From Terribacillus aidingensis (lineage in GTDB: Bacteria; Bacillota; Bacilli; Bacillales; Amphibacillaceae), in assembly GCF_040703035.1 (NCBI RefSeq), contig NZ_CP159996.1:1646001-1710000 (forward strand): a DNA stretch of 64,000 nucleotides. Reading direction: 5' to 3'. The notes below the pieces were generated by a model. That model was given only the letters and a program-made list of their open reading frames with translations, made no database searches and was not told where the DNA came from. Below are positions 27,502 through 35,517 of the stretch, piece by piece (position 1 is the first letter of the stretch; each line of letters opens with the position of its first letter). The translations under genes and the position numbers were made by a program.

Positions 27502-27686
27502 AGGTTATAGACAGGATATCAGCAAGCGGACAGCGAAATGTTCTAATTAGGAAGGGAATAATAGCGGAAGAAATCGTGCAGTAACGGAGAAGAAAGTGAG
27601 AAAGCTCGGAGCAGACGGACTTATCCTGTCGCTCCCGGTGTGTTTCTGGTTTCTGAAGCTAGATATTAGGAAAGAAGGAGATAACG

Positions 27687-28028
27687 TTGAAACAAAGCCG
27701 CATGGAAGCAGAGCTATATTGTATCCATTGTCGCGAGGAGTCTCCATTTACGATTACGTACATCAATGATAAGCTCAAAACGATTTGTTGTACGCAATGC
27801 CATCATGCTATTGATGTCAGACTGGATTTGCAAAAAGAATTCAAGGAAGAATGGCAAAATCGCATTCTTTCGAAACCTTCCCGAATGACGACGGAGTACA
27901 AAGATGACCTAAGCCAATTTCTCTTTACGCTGCCGATCCGGCTGGCGAGCAAGCCATATCGATTATATCAGGACATAAAAGAGTCGCGCATCATCATGCG
28001 GGATTTCAAGGATGTCAAGCATTGGTAA
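27687..28028 (+). CDS. Small zinc-ribbon 'bh' family protein
   Basis: 113 aa, TTG start with AAGAAGGAG well placed. Two Cys pairs near the N-terminus, CIHCREESP and CCTQCHHAI, form a zinc ribbon of the rubredoxin kind. The rest is basic and helical (FKEEWQNRILSKPSRM...KPYRLYQDIKESR). Short proteins of this type are known only as hypothetical 'bh' proteins in Bacillus. A single-gene unit closed by its own terminator. Function not assigned. Confidence 0.75.
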   Translation: MKQSRMEAELYCIHCREESPFTITYINDKLKTICCTQCHHAIDVRLDLQKEFKEEWQNRILSKPSRMTTEYKDDLSQFLFTLPIRLASKPYRLYQDIKESRIIMRDFKDVKHW

Positions 28029-28062
28029 AGCGCCTGGACTTATGTTCAGGCGCTTGTTTTTT
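28028..28062 (+). terminator. Terminator of the zinc-ribbon gene
   Basis: AAGCGCCTG (28028-28036) / CAGGCGCTT (28047-28055), followed by GTTTTTTG. Confidence 0.85.
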
Positions 28063-28220
28063 GCCCTTAGCAGAAGACGGAAGCTCTCGATAAGGAAACT
28101 TTGTAGTAGTACCGAATATATAACTCTATTCAAAATCACACTTTCCATTGAGGCCTTTTTGTCATCATATTAGCCTAGGTATAAGAATTATCGATAACCT
28201 GAAATGCATATTATATGATA

Positions 28221-28258
28221 TTATATCGACACACGATATATATCGCATGTCGATATAA
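28221..28258 (+). promoter_or_regulatory. PadR-type operator dyad
   Basis: Outer arms TTATATCGACA (28221-28231) and TGTCGATATAA (28248-28258) are perfect inverted repeats. The 16-bp spacer holds a second perfect palindrome, CGATATATATCG (28234-28245). It ends 17 bp before the padR start and covers the likely core promoter, so self-repression is expected. Confidence 0.7.
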
Positions 28259-28275
28259 CAAAGGAGGTGTAACAA

Positions 28276-28596
28276 TTGAAGAAAACAGAGGAATTACTGC
28301 CTTTAACGCATACCACCTACTACATTTTAATGGTGCTGCGGCAGCCGCTGCATGGCTACGGCATAATGAAAGAGGTGGAAGTTATCAGTGAGGGGTTAGT
28401 GAAGCTTGGCCCAGGGACACTTTATGGAGCGCTCCGCAAATTAGAGAAGCTTCAGTTGATCACACAAGTGGAGCAGAAGGATACTAAAAAGTCTTATCAG
28501 CTGACGGATAACGGCAGAAGATTATTATTCGCTGAATATGAGCGGCTTCGCAAGCTTGTTGAAATCAGCGAAAAACAGTTAGGGGAAGAAATATGA
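28276..28596 (+). CDS. PadR family transcriptional regulator
   Basis: 106 aa, TTG start behind a strong AAAGGAGG. Classical short PadR (subfamily 2): TTYYILMVLRQPLHGYGIMKEVEVISEG, then LGPGTLYGALRKLEKLQLI and the C-terminal dimer helix. Represses its own operon in most cases and responds to drugs or envelope stress. The next gene overlaps by 4 nt (ATGA) and encodes a DUF2812 protein. A 38-bp dyad upstream is the probable target. Confidence 0.92.
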   Translation: MKKTEELLPLTHTTYYILMVLRQPLHGYGIMKEVEVISEGLVKLGPGTLYGALRKLEKLQLITQVEQKDTKKSYQLTDNGRRLLFAEYERLRKLVEISEKQLGEEI

Positions 28597-29114
28597 CAGA
28601 GAAAAAGAAGGTAAGAAAATTGTTTTGGGCATGGGAAGACCAGAAAGAAGAGGTTTGGCTCCAGCGAATGGCGCAGGAAGGCTGGGTGCTTGAACAATAC
28701 AGATGGTTCACGTACACCTTTAAAGCTGCAGCACCTTTGAAACTAGTGTATCAGCTGGATTACAGACTAGGCATTCCTGACAAAAGTTATTTCGATTTAT
28801 TCGAAATGGATGGATGGCATATGGTCAGTTCTTTTGGAGGCTGGTACTATTTCTGCAAAAAAGATGATGGAACAGATAAATTAGAGATTTTTACAGATGT
28901 CCATTCAAGAGCTGCTAAATACATACGTTTATCTAATTATCTTTTATTTATTCTGGCAATGCATGTGCTATCTTTCTGGTTACCGGCAATTACGAATCCA
29001 AGCCATATGCCTTTCTGGATAGGGGGAACTATTGCTCCAATAGCTATAATAGGTATTTTTGGTGTTTATATACTAAGAAGAAAAGCAAAGAAGCTAAAAG
29101 AGATTTTAATATAG
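28593..29114 (+). CDS. DUF2812 domain membrane protein
   Basis: 173 aa. The N-terminal ~110 residues have the DUF2812 pattern: FWAWEDQKEEVWLQRMAQEGW, YQLDYR, then DGWHMVSSFGGWYYFCKK. Two transmembrane helices follow (about 110-130 and 140-160), then a basic tail. PadR-DUF2812 pairs are widespread in Firmicutes, with the DUF2812 protein possibly acting as a partner of PadR in sensing cell-envelope stress. That role is inferred only. Translation starts inside the end of the padR gene. Confidence 0.85.
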   Translation: MTEKKKVRKLFWAWEDQKEEVWLQRMAQEGWVLEQYRWFTYTFKAAAPLKLVYQLDYRLGIPDKSYFDLFEMDGWHMVSSFGGWYYFCKKDDGTDKLEIFTDVHSRAAKYIRLSNYLLFILAMHVLSFWLPAITNPSHMPFWIGGTIAPIAIIGIFGVYILRRKAKKLKEILI

Positions 29115-29116
29115 AA

Positions 29117-29157
29117 ATAGAGGTTATTCTGATCGGACAGAATAATCTCTATTGTTT
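29117..29157 (+). terminator. Terminator of the padR-DUF2812 operon
   Basis: Perfect 15-bp stem 29117-29131 / 29138-29152 followed by TGTTTT. Confidence 0.85.
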
Positions 29158-29324
29158 TGGATAGAAATTGAAAGAAAAGCGAAATGCGTCGAAAACGACC
29201 GGAGGAGCCGGAGAAACAAAAAAGAAAAATTAATAAAAATACAAAATAACTTCAATTAAGCTAAAAATTGAAATGAATTGATGTAATTGAAATATATTTA
29301 GGCTTTTCTTTGATTTCTATCCAT

Positions 29325-29353
29325 TTGACATCACAGAGAGAGTACGTCATAAT
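29325..29353 (+). promoter_or_regulatory. Sigma-A promoter of the dioxygenase gene
   Basis: TTGACA (29325-29330), spacer of 17, CATAAT (29348-29353). Predicted start of transcription near 29360, at the left edge of the MhqR-like box. Confidence 0.7.
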
Positions 29354-29358
29354 GTATT

Positions 29359-29376
29359 TATCTCGAATTCGAGGTA
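29359..29376 (+). promoter_or_regulatory. MhqR-like operator
   Basis: TATCTCGAA / TTCGAGGTA, inverted repeat with one mismatch. It closely matches the box reported for the B. subtilis MhqR (quinone/2-MHQ stress) regulon and straddles the predicted transcription start, a repressor position. Confidence 0.75.
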
Positions 29377-29404
29377 ATTCCATCATCAGGCTGGAGTGAT
29401 AAAG

Positions 29405-30382
29405 ATGAATCATTTAAAAGGTATTCACCATGTAACGGCAATTACGAGCAGTGCAGAAAAAAACTATGAATTCTTCACATATGTACTTGGCATGCGTCTT
29501 GTTAAGAAAACAGTGAACCAAGATGATATCCAAACATATCATCTGTTTTTCGCGGATGACAAAGGCAGCGCAGGAACAGATATGACGTTCTTCGATTTCC
29601 CTGGCATACCGAAGGGTACACATGGTACGAATGAAATCTACAAAACTTCATTCCGCGTGCCATCCGATGCTGCCCTGGATTATTGGGTAAAACGATTCGA
29701 TCGTCTAGAAGTAAAGCATCATGGCATCAAAGAGCAGTTTGGAACCAAGACTTTATCTTTCGAGGATTTCGACGAACAGCAATACCAGTTGATCAGCGAT
29801 GAAAATGATGAAGGTGTGGCTTCTGGAACACCATGGCAGAACGGTCCTGTACCTTTGGAGTTTGCTATCACAGGGCTCGGTCCGATTTTTGTCAGGACGG
29901 CACATATTGATTATTTCAAGGAAATGCTCGAAAAAGTACTTGTTTTCCGTCCAGTTGCACAGGAAGGGTCCTACTATTTGTATGAAGTAGGAGAAGGCGG
30001 TAATGGTGCAAGCATCGTTCTTGAGCACAATACAATTCTGCCAGACGGAAGACAAGGATTTGGCACAGTTCACCATGCTGCTTTCCGTGTCGAGGATCGA
30101 GCAGTATTAGAGGAATGGATTGAACGGATGCATAGCTTCCAATTCCAAACTTCCGGATATGTCGATCGACACTTCTTCGAATCGCTGTATTCCAGAGTAG
30201 CACCAGGGATTTTATTCGAATTTGCGACTGACGGTCCTGGTTTCATGGGTGATGAACCATACGAAACGCTAGGAGAAAAACTTTCCTTGCCGCCATTTTT
30301 GGAGCCAAAACGTGAACAAATCGAAAAGCTTGTCCGTCCGATCGATACTGTACGCAGCACAAAACAACTTGAAAAAGAATGA
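29405..30382 (+). CDS. Ring-cleaving dioxygenase, glyoxalase family (MhqA/MhqE/MhqO type)
   Basis: 325 aa from ATG 29405 (CTGGAG upstream; a GTG at 29396 overlaps the SD and is rejected). Two vicinal-oxygen-chelate modules: LKGIHHVTAITSSAEKNYEFF with HHVTAI metal His, and GTVHHAAFRVEDRAVLEEW with a second HH, with FATDGPGF supplying a further ligand. These resemble B. subtilis MhqA/E/O, thought to open quinone or catechol rings. The MhqR-like box in the promoter supports this role. No mhqN or mhqP neighbour is present. Confidence 0.9.
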   Translation: MNHLKGIHHVTAITSSAEKNYEFFTYVLGMRLVKKTVNQDDIQTYHLFFADDKGSAGTDMTFFDFPGIPKGTHGTNEIYKTSFRVPSDAALDYWVKRFDRLEVKHHGIKEQFGTKTLSFEDFDEQQYQLISDENDEGVASGTPWQNGPVPLEFAITGLGPIFVRTAHIDYFKEMLEKVLVFRPVAQEGSYYLYEVGEGGNGASIVLEHNTILPDGRQGFGTVHHAAFRVEDRAVLEEWIERMHSFQFQTSGYVDRHFFESLYSRVAPGILFEFATDGPGFMGDEPYETLGEKLSLPPFLEPKREQIEKLVRPIDTVRSTKQLEKE

Positions 30383-30388
30383 TAAACC

Positions 30389-30421
30389 GACATCTGCTTA
30401 TTTAGCAGATGTCTTTTTTTT
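30389..30421 (+). terminator. Dioxygenase terminator
   Basis: GACATCTGCT (30389-30398) / AGCAGATGTC (30404-30413), loop of 5, then TTTTTTT. Confidence 0.9.
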
Positions 30422-30490
30422 AGCAGATTTCGTCAGGTAAGCGTATAATAAAGATGTAGCATTCATCCCATACAGAAGGAAGGCTTTTTT

Positions 30491-30952
30491 ATGAAAGCAA
30501 AAGACTTCATGATAACAGATGTAATAGCAGCGAGCGAACAAGATACGGTCAAGCAGGTTTTAGAGACGTTTGTTAACCGGCGGATCAGTGGAATGCCGAT
30601 ACTGGATAAAGACCGGCGTATTGTAGGCGTCGTCAGTGACGGAGATATCCTGCGAGGGATCCAGCCGAAGGATACAGTCGTCTTCAACTATTTGCTGACT
30701 GTAAGCTTTAAAGCAGAGAAAATAGATAAAATTGTTGATGAATTAAAAGATCATCCTATATTGAATCTTGCTAAAAAACGAGGAATCGTCACCGTCCATG
30801 AAGAGGATGAAATGGAAGAAGTCGTGAACATACTGGCAAAACACCGGTTTAAAAAGATACCGGTTCTGAATGACCAAAAGCAAGTTGTGGGGGTAATCAG
30901 CCGCGGTGATGTTCTGCGTACGATTCATTCTAACTTACTGAACGCACTTTGA
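30491..30952 (+). CDS. Tandem CBS domain protein
   Basis: 153 aa built of two CBS modules: AKDFMITDVIAASEQDTVKQVLETFVNRRISGMPILD (1-65) and a second after residue 90, IVTVHEEDEMEEVVNILAKHRFKKIPVLNDQKQVVGVISRGDV. The I-S-G-M-P-I and K-K-I-P-V-L segments are the ligand-binding strands. CBS pairs bind adenosyl nucleotides and regulate partner enzymes; no partner is adjacent, so the role is unknown. The ATG follows GGAAGG. Confidence 0.9.
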   Translation: MKAKDFMITDVIAASEQDTVKQVLETFVNRRISGMPILDKDRRIVGVVSDGDILRGIQPKDTVVFNYLLTVSFKAEKIDKIVDELKDHPILNLAKKRGIVTVHEEDEMEEVVNILAKHRFKKIPVLNDQKQVVGVISRGDVLRTIHSNLLNAL

Positions 30953-30956
30953 TGGT

Positions 30957-30994
30957 AAAGCACTGACTCCAAAGAAAGAGTCAGTGCTTTTTTA
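30957..30994 (+). terminator. CBS gene terminator
   Basis: Perfect 13-bp stem AAAGCACTGACTC (30957-30969) / GAGTCAGTGCTTT (30978-30990) then TTT. Confidence 0.9.
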
Positions 30995-31045
30995 TGTTAG
31001 AATAGAAGTTATGAGCTTGATAGATTAAAGGAGTTTTATCTATAT

Positions 31046-33199
31046 ATGAGTATGATAGTTATATTGGCGGAAAAGCCCTCGGTTGCGAAGAATATCGCCG
31101 ATGCATTGAAAATAAAAACAAAACAGGATGGGTTTTACGAGGGGCCTGGTTATATTATCACATGGGCATTCGGTCATTTGCTGCAGCTGTTTGATGCGAA
31201 AGACTATGATGCTGCTATGGCAAGATGGAAACTGGATAATTTTCCGTTTGTACCAGATGCTTTCCAATATAAAATCAAATCGAGTCCGCGCAATCGTGAC
31301 GCTGCCGATCCTGGTGCGAAGAAGCAGATAGCAATCGTAAAGCGTCTCATGCAAAGAAGAGATGTAGAGAAAATTGTATCCGCATGTGACTACGACCGGG
31401 AAGGGCAACTGATTGGTGACAGCATCATCAACTATATCAAACCGGACAAGCCCGTTTACCGGCTGCTGTTGAATGAATGGACCGAACAGGAAGTACTTCG
31501 CGGTCTTCAATCACTCCGGCCGAACACAGAGCTCAGACCACTTTATGATGCTGGAATCGGCCGTCAGTGGGCTGATTGGGTTATCGGAATCAACCTTACC
31601 TCGGTAGCGACACTTCGTTATCAGAGCGGCCGCGGACAGGTTTTAAATATCGGGCGTGTACTGCTGCCGACATTGAAAATCATCTATGATCGTGACAAGG
31701 AAATCAGTGAGTTCAAACCAGAGCCTTATTTCAAGTTGCTTGCAACTTTCCGAACACCTGACAAGAAATTCTATGAAGGTGTTTACAAGGAAGGGAAGAC
31801 GGACAAGTTTAAGGAGAGGGACCCGCTGCAGGATATCCTGCAGCGCATTCAAGGCAAACAAGGACAGATCAAGGACAAACAGACGGAAGAGAAAAAGGAA
31901 TTCTGTCCGCCTCTGTTTAACCTCTCTGGTTTGCAAGGATATATGACAGCAAGATACAGCGGATGGACATCTGATAAGGTGCTGAAAGTGGCACAAACGC
32001 TATATGAGAAGAAGTATATAACGTACCCTCGTACATCCAGTACAGCTTTGGAGGAAAGCCTAGTATCCAAGGCTGCTGGCGTATTGAAGAAAGTAGCAGC
32101 AGGATTGCCTTATGAATCGGAAATCAAATTCAGCCGTTCGAAACGCGTGTTCAATAATAGCAAGGTATCCAGCCATAGTGCGATCATACCGACATATGTT
32201 CTGCCTAAGAGACTTACGCCTGATCAGGAGCTTGTATACAATGCGGTTAAAAACCGATTTATCATGCAATTCATGCCTGTCGCAGTGTATGAGGAGACGA
32301 CTTTAGAAACCATCATTGCGGATGTCTCTCTATCTGGCAGTTTTATCTCAAAAGGCCGTATTCAGCTTGTAGATGGCTGGAAGAAGGTCGAGAAGCAGCA
32401 AACAAAGGAAACCTTGCTGCCGGATGTCCAGGAAGGCATGCTGGTGGATACATGGGAAACAACCGTCACTTCCCATATGACGCAGCCGCCGAAGCCTCAT
32501 ACGGAAAGAACGTTGTTGCGAGTTATGGAAACGTGCGGTAAAGGAAAACAGGATGAAGAGGATGTCGTCGAAGTACTGCGTGGTTTCAGTATCGGGACAG
32601 CAGCAACAAGGGCAGAAACAATCAAGAAGCTGAAAGACATTCACTATATTAGTAATAAAGGGAAAGAACTGCACGTAACCGATACCGGTAAGAAGCTGGT
32701 TGAAACGTTTCCGGTTAAGCCTTTGTTCGATTTGAACTTTACCGGAAGGCTCGAGAAGACGCTAGCTGATATAGAGGATGCGAAAGTCGGCCGGGAAGAT
32801 TTTCTGGAGATGATTTTCTCCTTTACGAAGGATGCAGTGCAGACGATGAAACAAGACGAAGCAGCACCGATCCGGACTATTGAGAAGCAAACAATCACCC
32901 ATGAAGTTCTCGGCAAGTGCCCAGCTTGCGGCGGAGATGTTGTAGAAGGGTATAAAGGATTTGGTTGTAAAAACTATAAGAAAACATGCAGCTACATCAT
33001 TTGGAAGAATGATAAGTTCCTTTCGGCAGTGCGGAAGAAGCCAACGAAGACGATGGTGAAAGCACTCCTGAAAAGCGGTACAGCTCATGTAAAAGGTATG
33101 ACAAGCAAACGCGGGAAGAAATTCTCGGCTTATCTTTCTTATGAAAAGAATCCAGACAATGACTATTACAGCTGGAAAATGGAATTCGAGAAGAAATAA
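31046..33199 (+). CDS. topB: DNA topoisomerase III
   Basis: 717 aa, in the usual range. Toprim domain at the N-terminus (VILAEKPSVAKNIADAL, then SACDYDREGQLIGDSI with the acidic DxDxE). The catalytic Tyr327 is in YITYPRTSS. A cysteine cluster near the C-terminus (GKCPACGGDVVEGYKGFGC ... C) binds zinc, followed by a basic tail. Relaxes negative supercoils and decatenates, often with RecQ-type helicases. The first ATG has AAAGGAG about 12 nt upstream, slightly long. It stands alone. Confidence 0.95.
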   Translation: MSMIVILAEKPSVAKNIADALKIKTKQDGFYEGPGYIITWAFGHLLQLFDAKDYDAAMARWKLDNFPFVPDAFQYKIKSSPRNRDAADPGAKKQIAIVKRLMQRRDVEKIVSACDYDREGQLIGDSIINYIKPDKPVYRLLLNEWTEQEVLRGLQSLRPNTELRPLYDAGIGRQWADWVIGINLTSVATLRYQSGRGQVLNIGRVLLPTLKIIYDRDKEISEFKPEPYFKLLATFRTPDKKFYEGVYKEGKTDKFKERDPLQDILQRIQGKQGQIKDKQTEEKKEFCPPLFNLSGLQGYMTARYSGWTSDKVLKVAQTLYEKKYITYPRTSSTALEESLVSKAAGVLKKVAAGLPYESEIKFSRSKRVFNNSKVSSHSAIIPTYVLPKRLTPDQELVYNAVKNRFIMQFMPVAVYEETTLETIIADVSLSGSFISKGRIQLVDGWKKVEKQQTKETLLPDVQEGMLVDTWETTVTSHMTQPPKPHTERTLLRVMETCGKGKQDEEDVVEVLRGFSIGTAATRAETIKKLKDIHYISNKGKELHVTDTGKKLVETFPVKPLFDLNFTGRLEKTLADIEDAKVGREDFLEMIFSFTKDAVQTMKQDEAAPIRTIEKQTITHEVLGKCPACGGDVVEGYKGFGCKNYKKTCSYIIWKNDKFLSAVRKKPTKTMVKALLKSGTAHVKGMTSKRGKKFSAYLSYEKNPDNDYYSWKMEFEKK

Positions 33200-33201
33200 A
33201 G

Positions 33202-33238
33202 AGAGCGATGTGTGGAACCCACACTTCGCTCTTTTTAG
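33202..33238. terminator. Terminator between topB and the aldo/keto reductase
   Basis: AGAGCGA-GTGTGG / CCACAC-TCGCTCT stem with small symmetric internal loop, then TTTTTAG. It sits at the convergent 3' ends, so may serve both. Confidence 0.8.
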
Positions 33239-34077
33239 AATTCTTCGTAAACCGCTGGATCTTGATCAGCGATACGTCCATCTGAAGCTGTTAAGCTGTT
33301 GATCTTCTCCATATCTGCTTGATCCAATTCAAAATCAAAGATAGCAAGATTCTCTACCTGGCGGCTAGGGGTAGCAGATTTAGGTATAGCGATGCTTCCC
33401 AGCTGATAATGCCAGCGCAGTACAATCTGTGAGACACTTCTGCCATGATTCTGGGCGATTTCAGCAAGCAATGGATGCTCCAGCAGATTCGTTTTTCTGC
33501 CGAGCGGACTCCATGACTCTGTTACGATGCTATTTTCTTCATGGTATTGTCTTTGTTTCTCCTGGTTGAAGAATGGATGCAGTTCGATCTGATTGATAAC
33601 AGGGAGTTCACCTGTTTCTGCCTTAAGTCTCTCTAAATGCTCCGGCAGGAAATTGCAAACACCGATAGAACGGATCAAGCCCCATTTACGAGCATCAAGC
33701 AAGGCCTGCCATGCTTCTACATAATGATCTTGTTTCGGGTTCGGCCAATGAATCAGATAGAGGTCATAATAATCGAGACCTGCACGGTAAAGGGATTCCT
33801 GTATCGTCGTAATCGCATTATCATGCTGATGATACCGACCTGGAAGTTTGGAGGTGACCAAAATCTCATCACGCGAAATACTGTGCTGCTTGATAGCCTG
33901 TCCGACAGTTGCCTCATTTTCATAATTATAAGCCGTGTCCAATAAGCGGTAGCCTGCATCGATAGCGCTGCGGATGGCCTGAACACCTCCACTGCCTTTC
34001 AAGCTATATGTACCGAAGCCTACAGCAGGAAGAATCGTACCGTCGTGCAGTTTCTTGGTAGGGATATGATTTTGCAT
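33235..34077 (-). CDS. Aldo/keto reductase (YvgN/YtbE-like)
   Basis: 280 aa, a (beta/alpha)8 barrel. Catalytic tetrad motifs in order: LLDTAYNYENEATVGQA (Asp, Tyr), TSKLPGRY (Lys), YDLYLIHWPNP (His). The cofactor motif IPKSATPSRQVENL near the C-terminus binds NADPH. B. subtilis YvgN and YtbE reduce methylglyoxal and other aldehydes. The ATG has AAGGAGAG on the minus strand. Substrate range unknown. Confidence 0.93.
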   Translation of the reverse strand: MQNHIPTKKLHDGTILPAVGFGTYSLKGSGGVQAIRSAIDAGYRLLDTAYNYENEATVGQAIKQHSISRDEILVTSKLPGRYHQHDNAITTIQESLYRAGLDYYDLYLIHWPNPKQDHYVEAWQALLDARKWGLIRSIGVCNFLPEHLERLKAETGELPVINQIELHPFFNQEKQRQYHEENSIVTESWSPLGRKTNLLEHPLLAEIAQNHGRSVSQIVLRWHYQLGSIAIPKSATPSRQVENLAIFDFELDQADMEKINSLTASDGRIADQDPAVYEEF

Positions 34078-34316
34078 TCTATACTCTCCTTTCCAATTCT
34101 ATATTTTCAGCCTAGCATAAAAGGGAAAGATTGTCCTAAGTCAGCACCTTGCTCGAAATAAACATAGAGAGCACTTAGAATATTATTGATTAAAGCTTAA
34201 GCTTGATAGGAAAACAGCTTCTAATTAACCAGTTGTTCGCTTATACTTAAAAATACGGAATATCAGGAAGAACGTACCATGTCGAAAGTATGAGTTCAGG
34301 GAAATGAGGAAGCGTT

Positions 34317-35444
34317 TTGACAACTATTACGAAGCTTGAGTCAAAAGTGAAAGAATTATCAAAACTGCTAGAAGCCCTTAAAGAATTGAATGCTGCAATC
34401 GATTTGCAAGATATTTCTCAGGGGATACTCGATCAAATGGTAATGATCTCGGAAGCAAAAGGGGCATTATTATGGGTGCTTGAAAAAGAGAAGAACCGGG
34501 TAGTGGCAAAAGTGTCTTACGGAATTCCGATTGATTCATTACCAAAGCAAACCCTATCAGATGGGGAAGGCATCGTTAAAAAAGTGATGATGACTGGCAA
34601 GGCAGAAATGATAACAAATACGGAAAGTGTTATCGACAGCTCTGCTGCATATCCCAGCCTTGCTACCACCATACTTACTGTTCCACTTCAGGCAAAAGGG
34701 CAAGTTTTAGGTGCCATTCAACTCATGGATAAAGAAAACGGAAGCCACTTCGATACTCGAGACAGGGAGCTTGCTGCGATATTGGCGGAGCAGTCAGCCT
34801 TAGCTATGTATAACAGTCAAATGTACGATGAACTGTATAAGATGTTTGTCAGTATGATTCGTATGCTTGCAGAAGCACTGGATGCGCGTGACCCGCTTAC
34901 AAAAGGACATTCAGAGAGAGTAGCCCGCTATGCCTGGCTGATCGGAAAAAGAATGAAGCTGGATGCCCAAATGTGCTTCGAGCTATATCAGGCTGCTATC
35001 TTACACGATATAGGGAAAATCGGTATTGAAGATCGAATTCTGCGGAAGACAACTGGACTTACCGAAAGCGAGTACGAGCTTATGAAGACGCATACCGAAA
35101 TAGGTGCCCGTATACTGTCCGCCATCCAGCCGAACCGTTTCTTTCAGAAATCGATTGATACAGCGATGCTCCATCATGAAAGGATGGATGGCAGCGGATA
35201 TCCAAAGCAGTTAAAAGGGAAAGAGATACCTTTATTTGCCCGCATCGTCGGCGTGGCAGATGCGTTTGACGCAATGACTACTGATCGCACCTACAGTGAA
35301 GGTATGTCAGTCCGGGATGCCGCAGCTGAATTGATTCGCTGCAAAGGCAGTCTTTTCGATACGGATATCGTTGACATATTTATCGAGATTCTTGAAAATT
35401 GTTCTTATGATCTTCAATTATTCCCAAATACAGATGATATGTAA
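34317..35444 (+). CDS. GAF-HD-GYP cyclic-nucleotide phosphodiesterase-like protein
   Basis: 375 aa, TTG start with GAGGA in front. An N-terminal coiled stretch, a GAF sensor (residues ~25-170, GALLWVLEKEKNRVVAKVSYGIP), then an HD-GYP domain: ILHDIGKIGIED (HD), MLHHERMDGSGYPKQLKG (HH...GYP) and ADAFDAMTTDRTY. HD-GYP proteins hydrolyse c-di-GMP or related dinucleotides. Soluble, no membrane helix. The signal sensed by GAF is not known. Closed by a strong terminator. Confidence 0.9.
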   Translation: MTTITKLESKVKELSKLLEALKELNAAIDLQDISQGILDQMVMISEAKGALLWVLEKEKNRVVAKVSYGIPIDSLPKQTLSDGEGIVKKVMMTGKAEMITNTESVIDSSAAYPSLATTILTVPLQAKGQVLGAIQLMDKENGSHFDTRDRELAAILAEQSALAMYNSQMYDELYKMFVSMIRMLAEALDARDPLTKGHSERVARYAWLIGKRMKLDAQMCFELYQAAILHDIGKIGIEDRILRKTTGLTESEYELMKTHTEIGARILSAIQPNRFFQKSIDTAMLHHERMDGSGYPKQLKGKEIPLFARIVGVADAFDAMTTDRTYSEGMSVRDAAAELIRCKGSLFDTDIVDIFIEILENCSYDLQLFPNTDDM

Positions 35445-35453
35445 TAGTCAAAA

Positions 35454-35489
35454 AAAACCGCCTGGATAAGTTCCAGGCGGTTTTCATTT
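35454..35489 (+). terminator. Terminator between HD-GYP gene and brnQ
   Basis: Perfect 12-bp stem AAAACCGCCTGG / CCAGGCGGTTTT (35454-35465, 35473-35484), bounded by A- and T-rich sides; likely bidirectional. Confidence 0.85.
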
Positions 35490-35517
35490 ATTCAATTCTT
35501 ACTGATGCAATGTCATA

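Noticed and set aside
27502..27686. Structured RNA between PBP4 and the zinc-ribbon gene (GACAGGATA at 27510 and its complement at 27622)
   Set aside because: A 9-nt complementarity over ~100 nt is expected by chance; no terminator or conserved class recognised.
29119..29324. Additional small gene upstream of the dioxygenase
   Set aside because: A/T-rich with frequent stops in all frames and no RBS; only terminator and promoter are supported.
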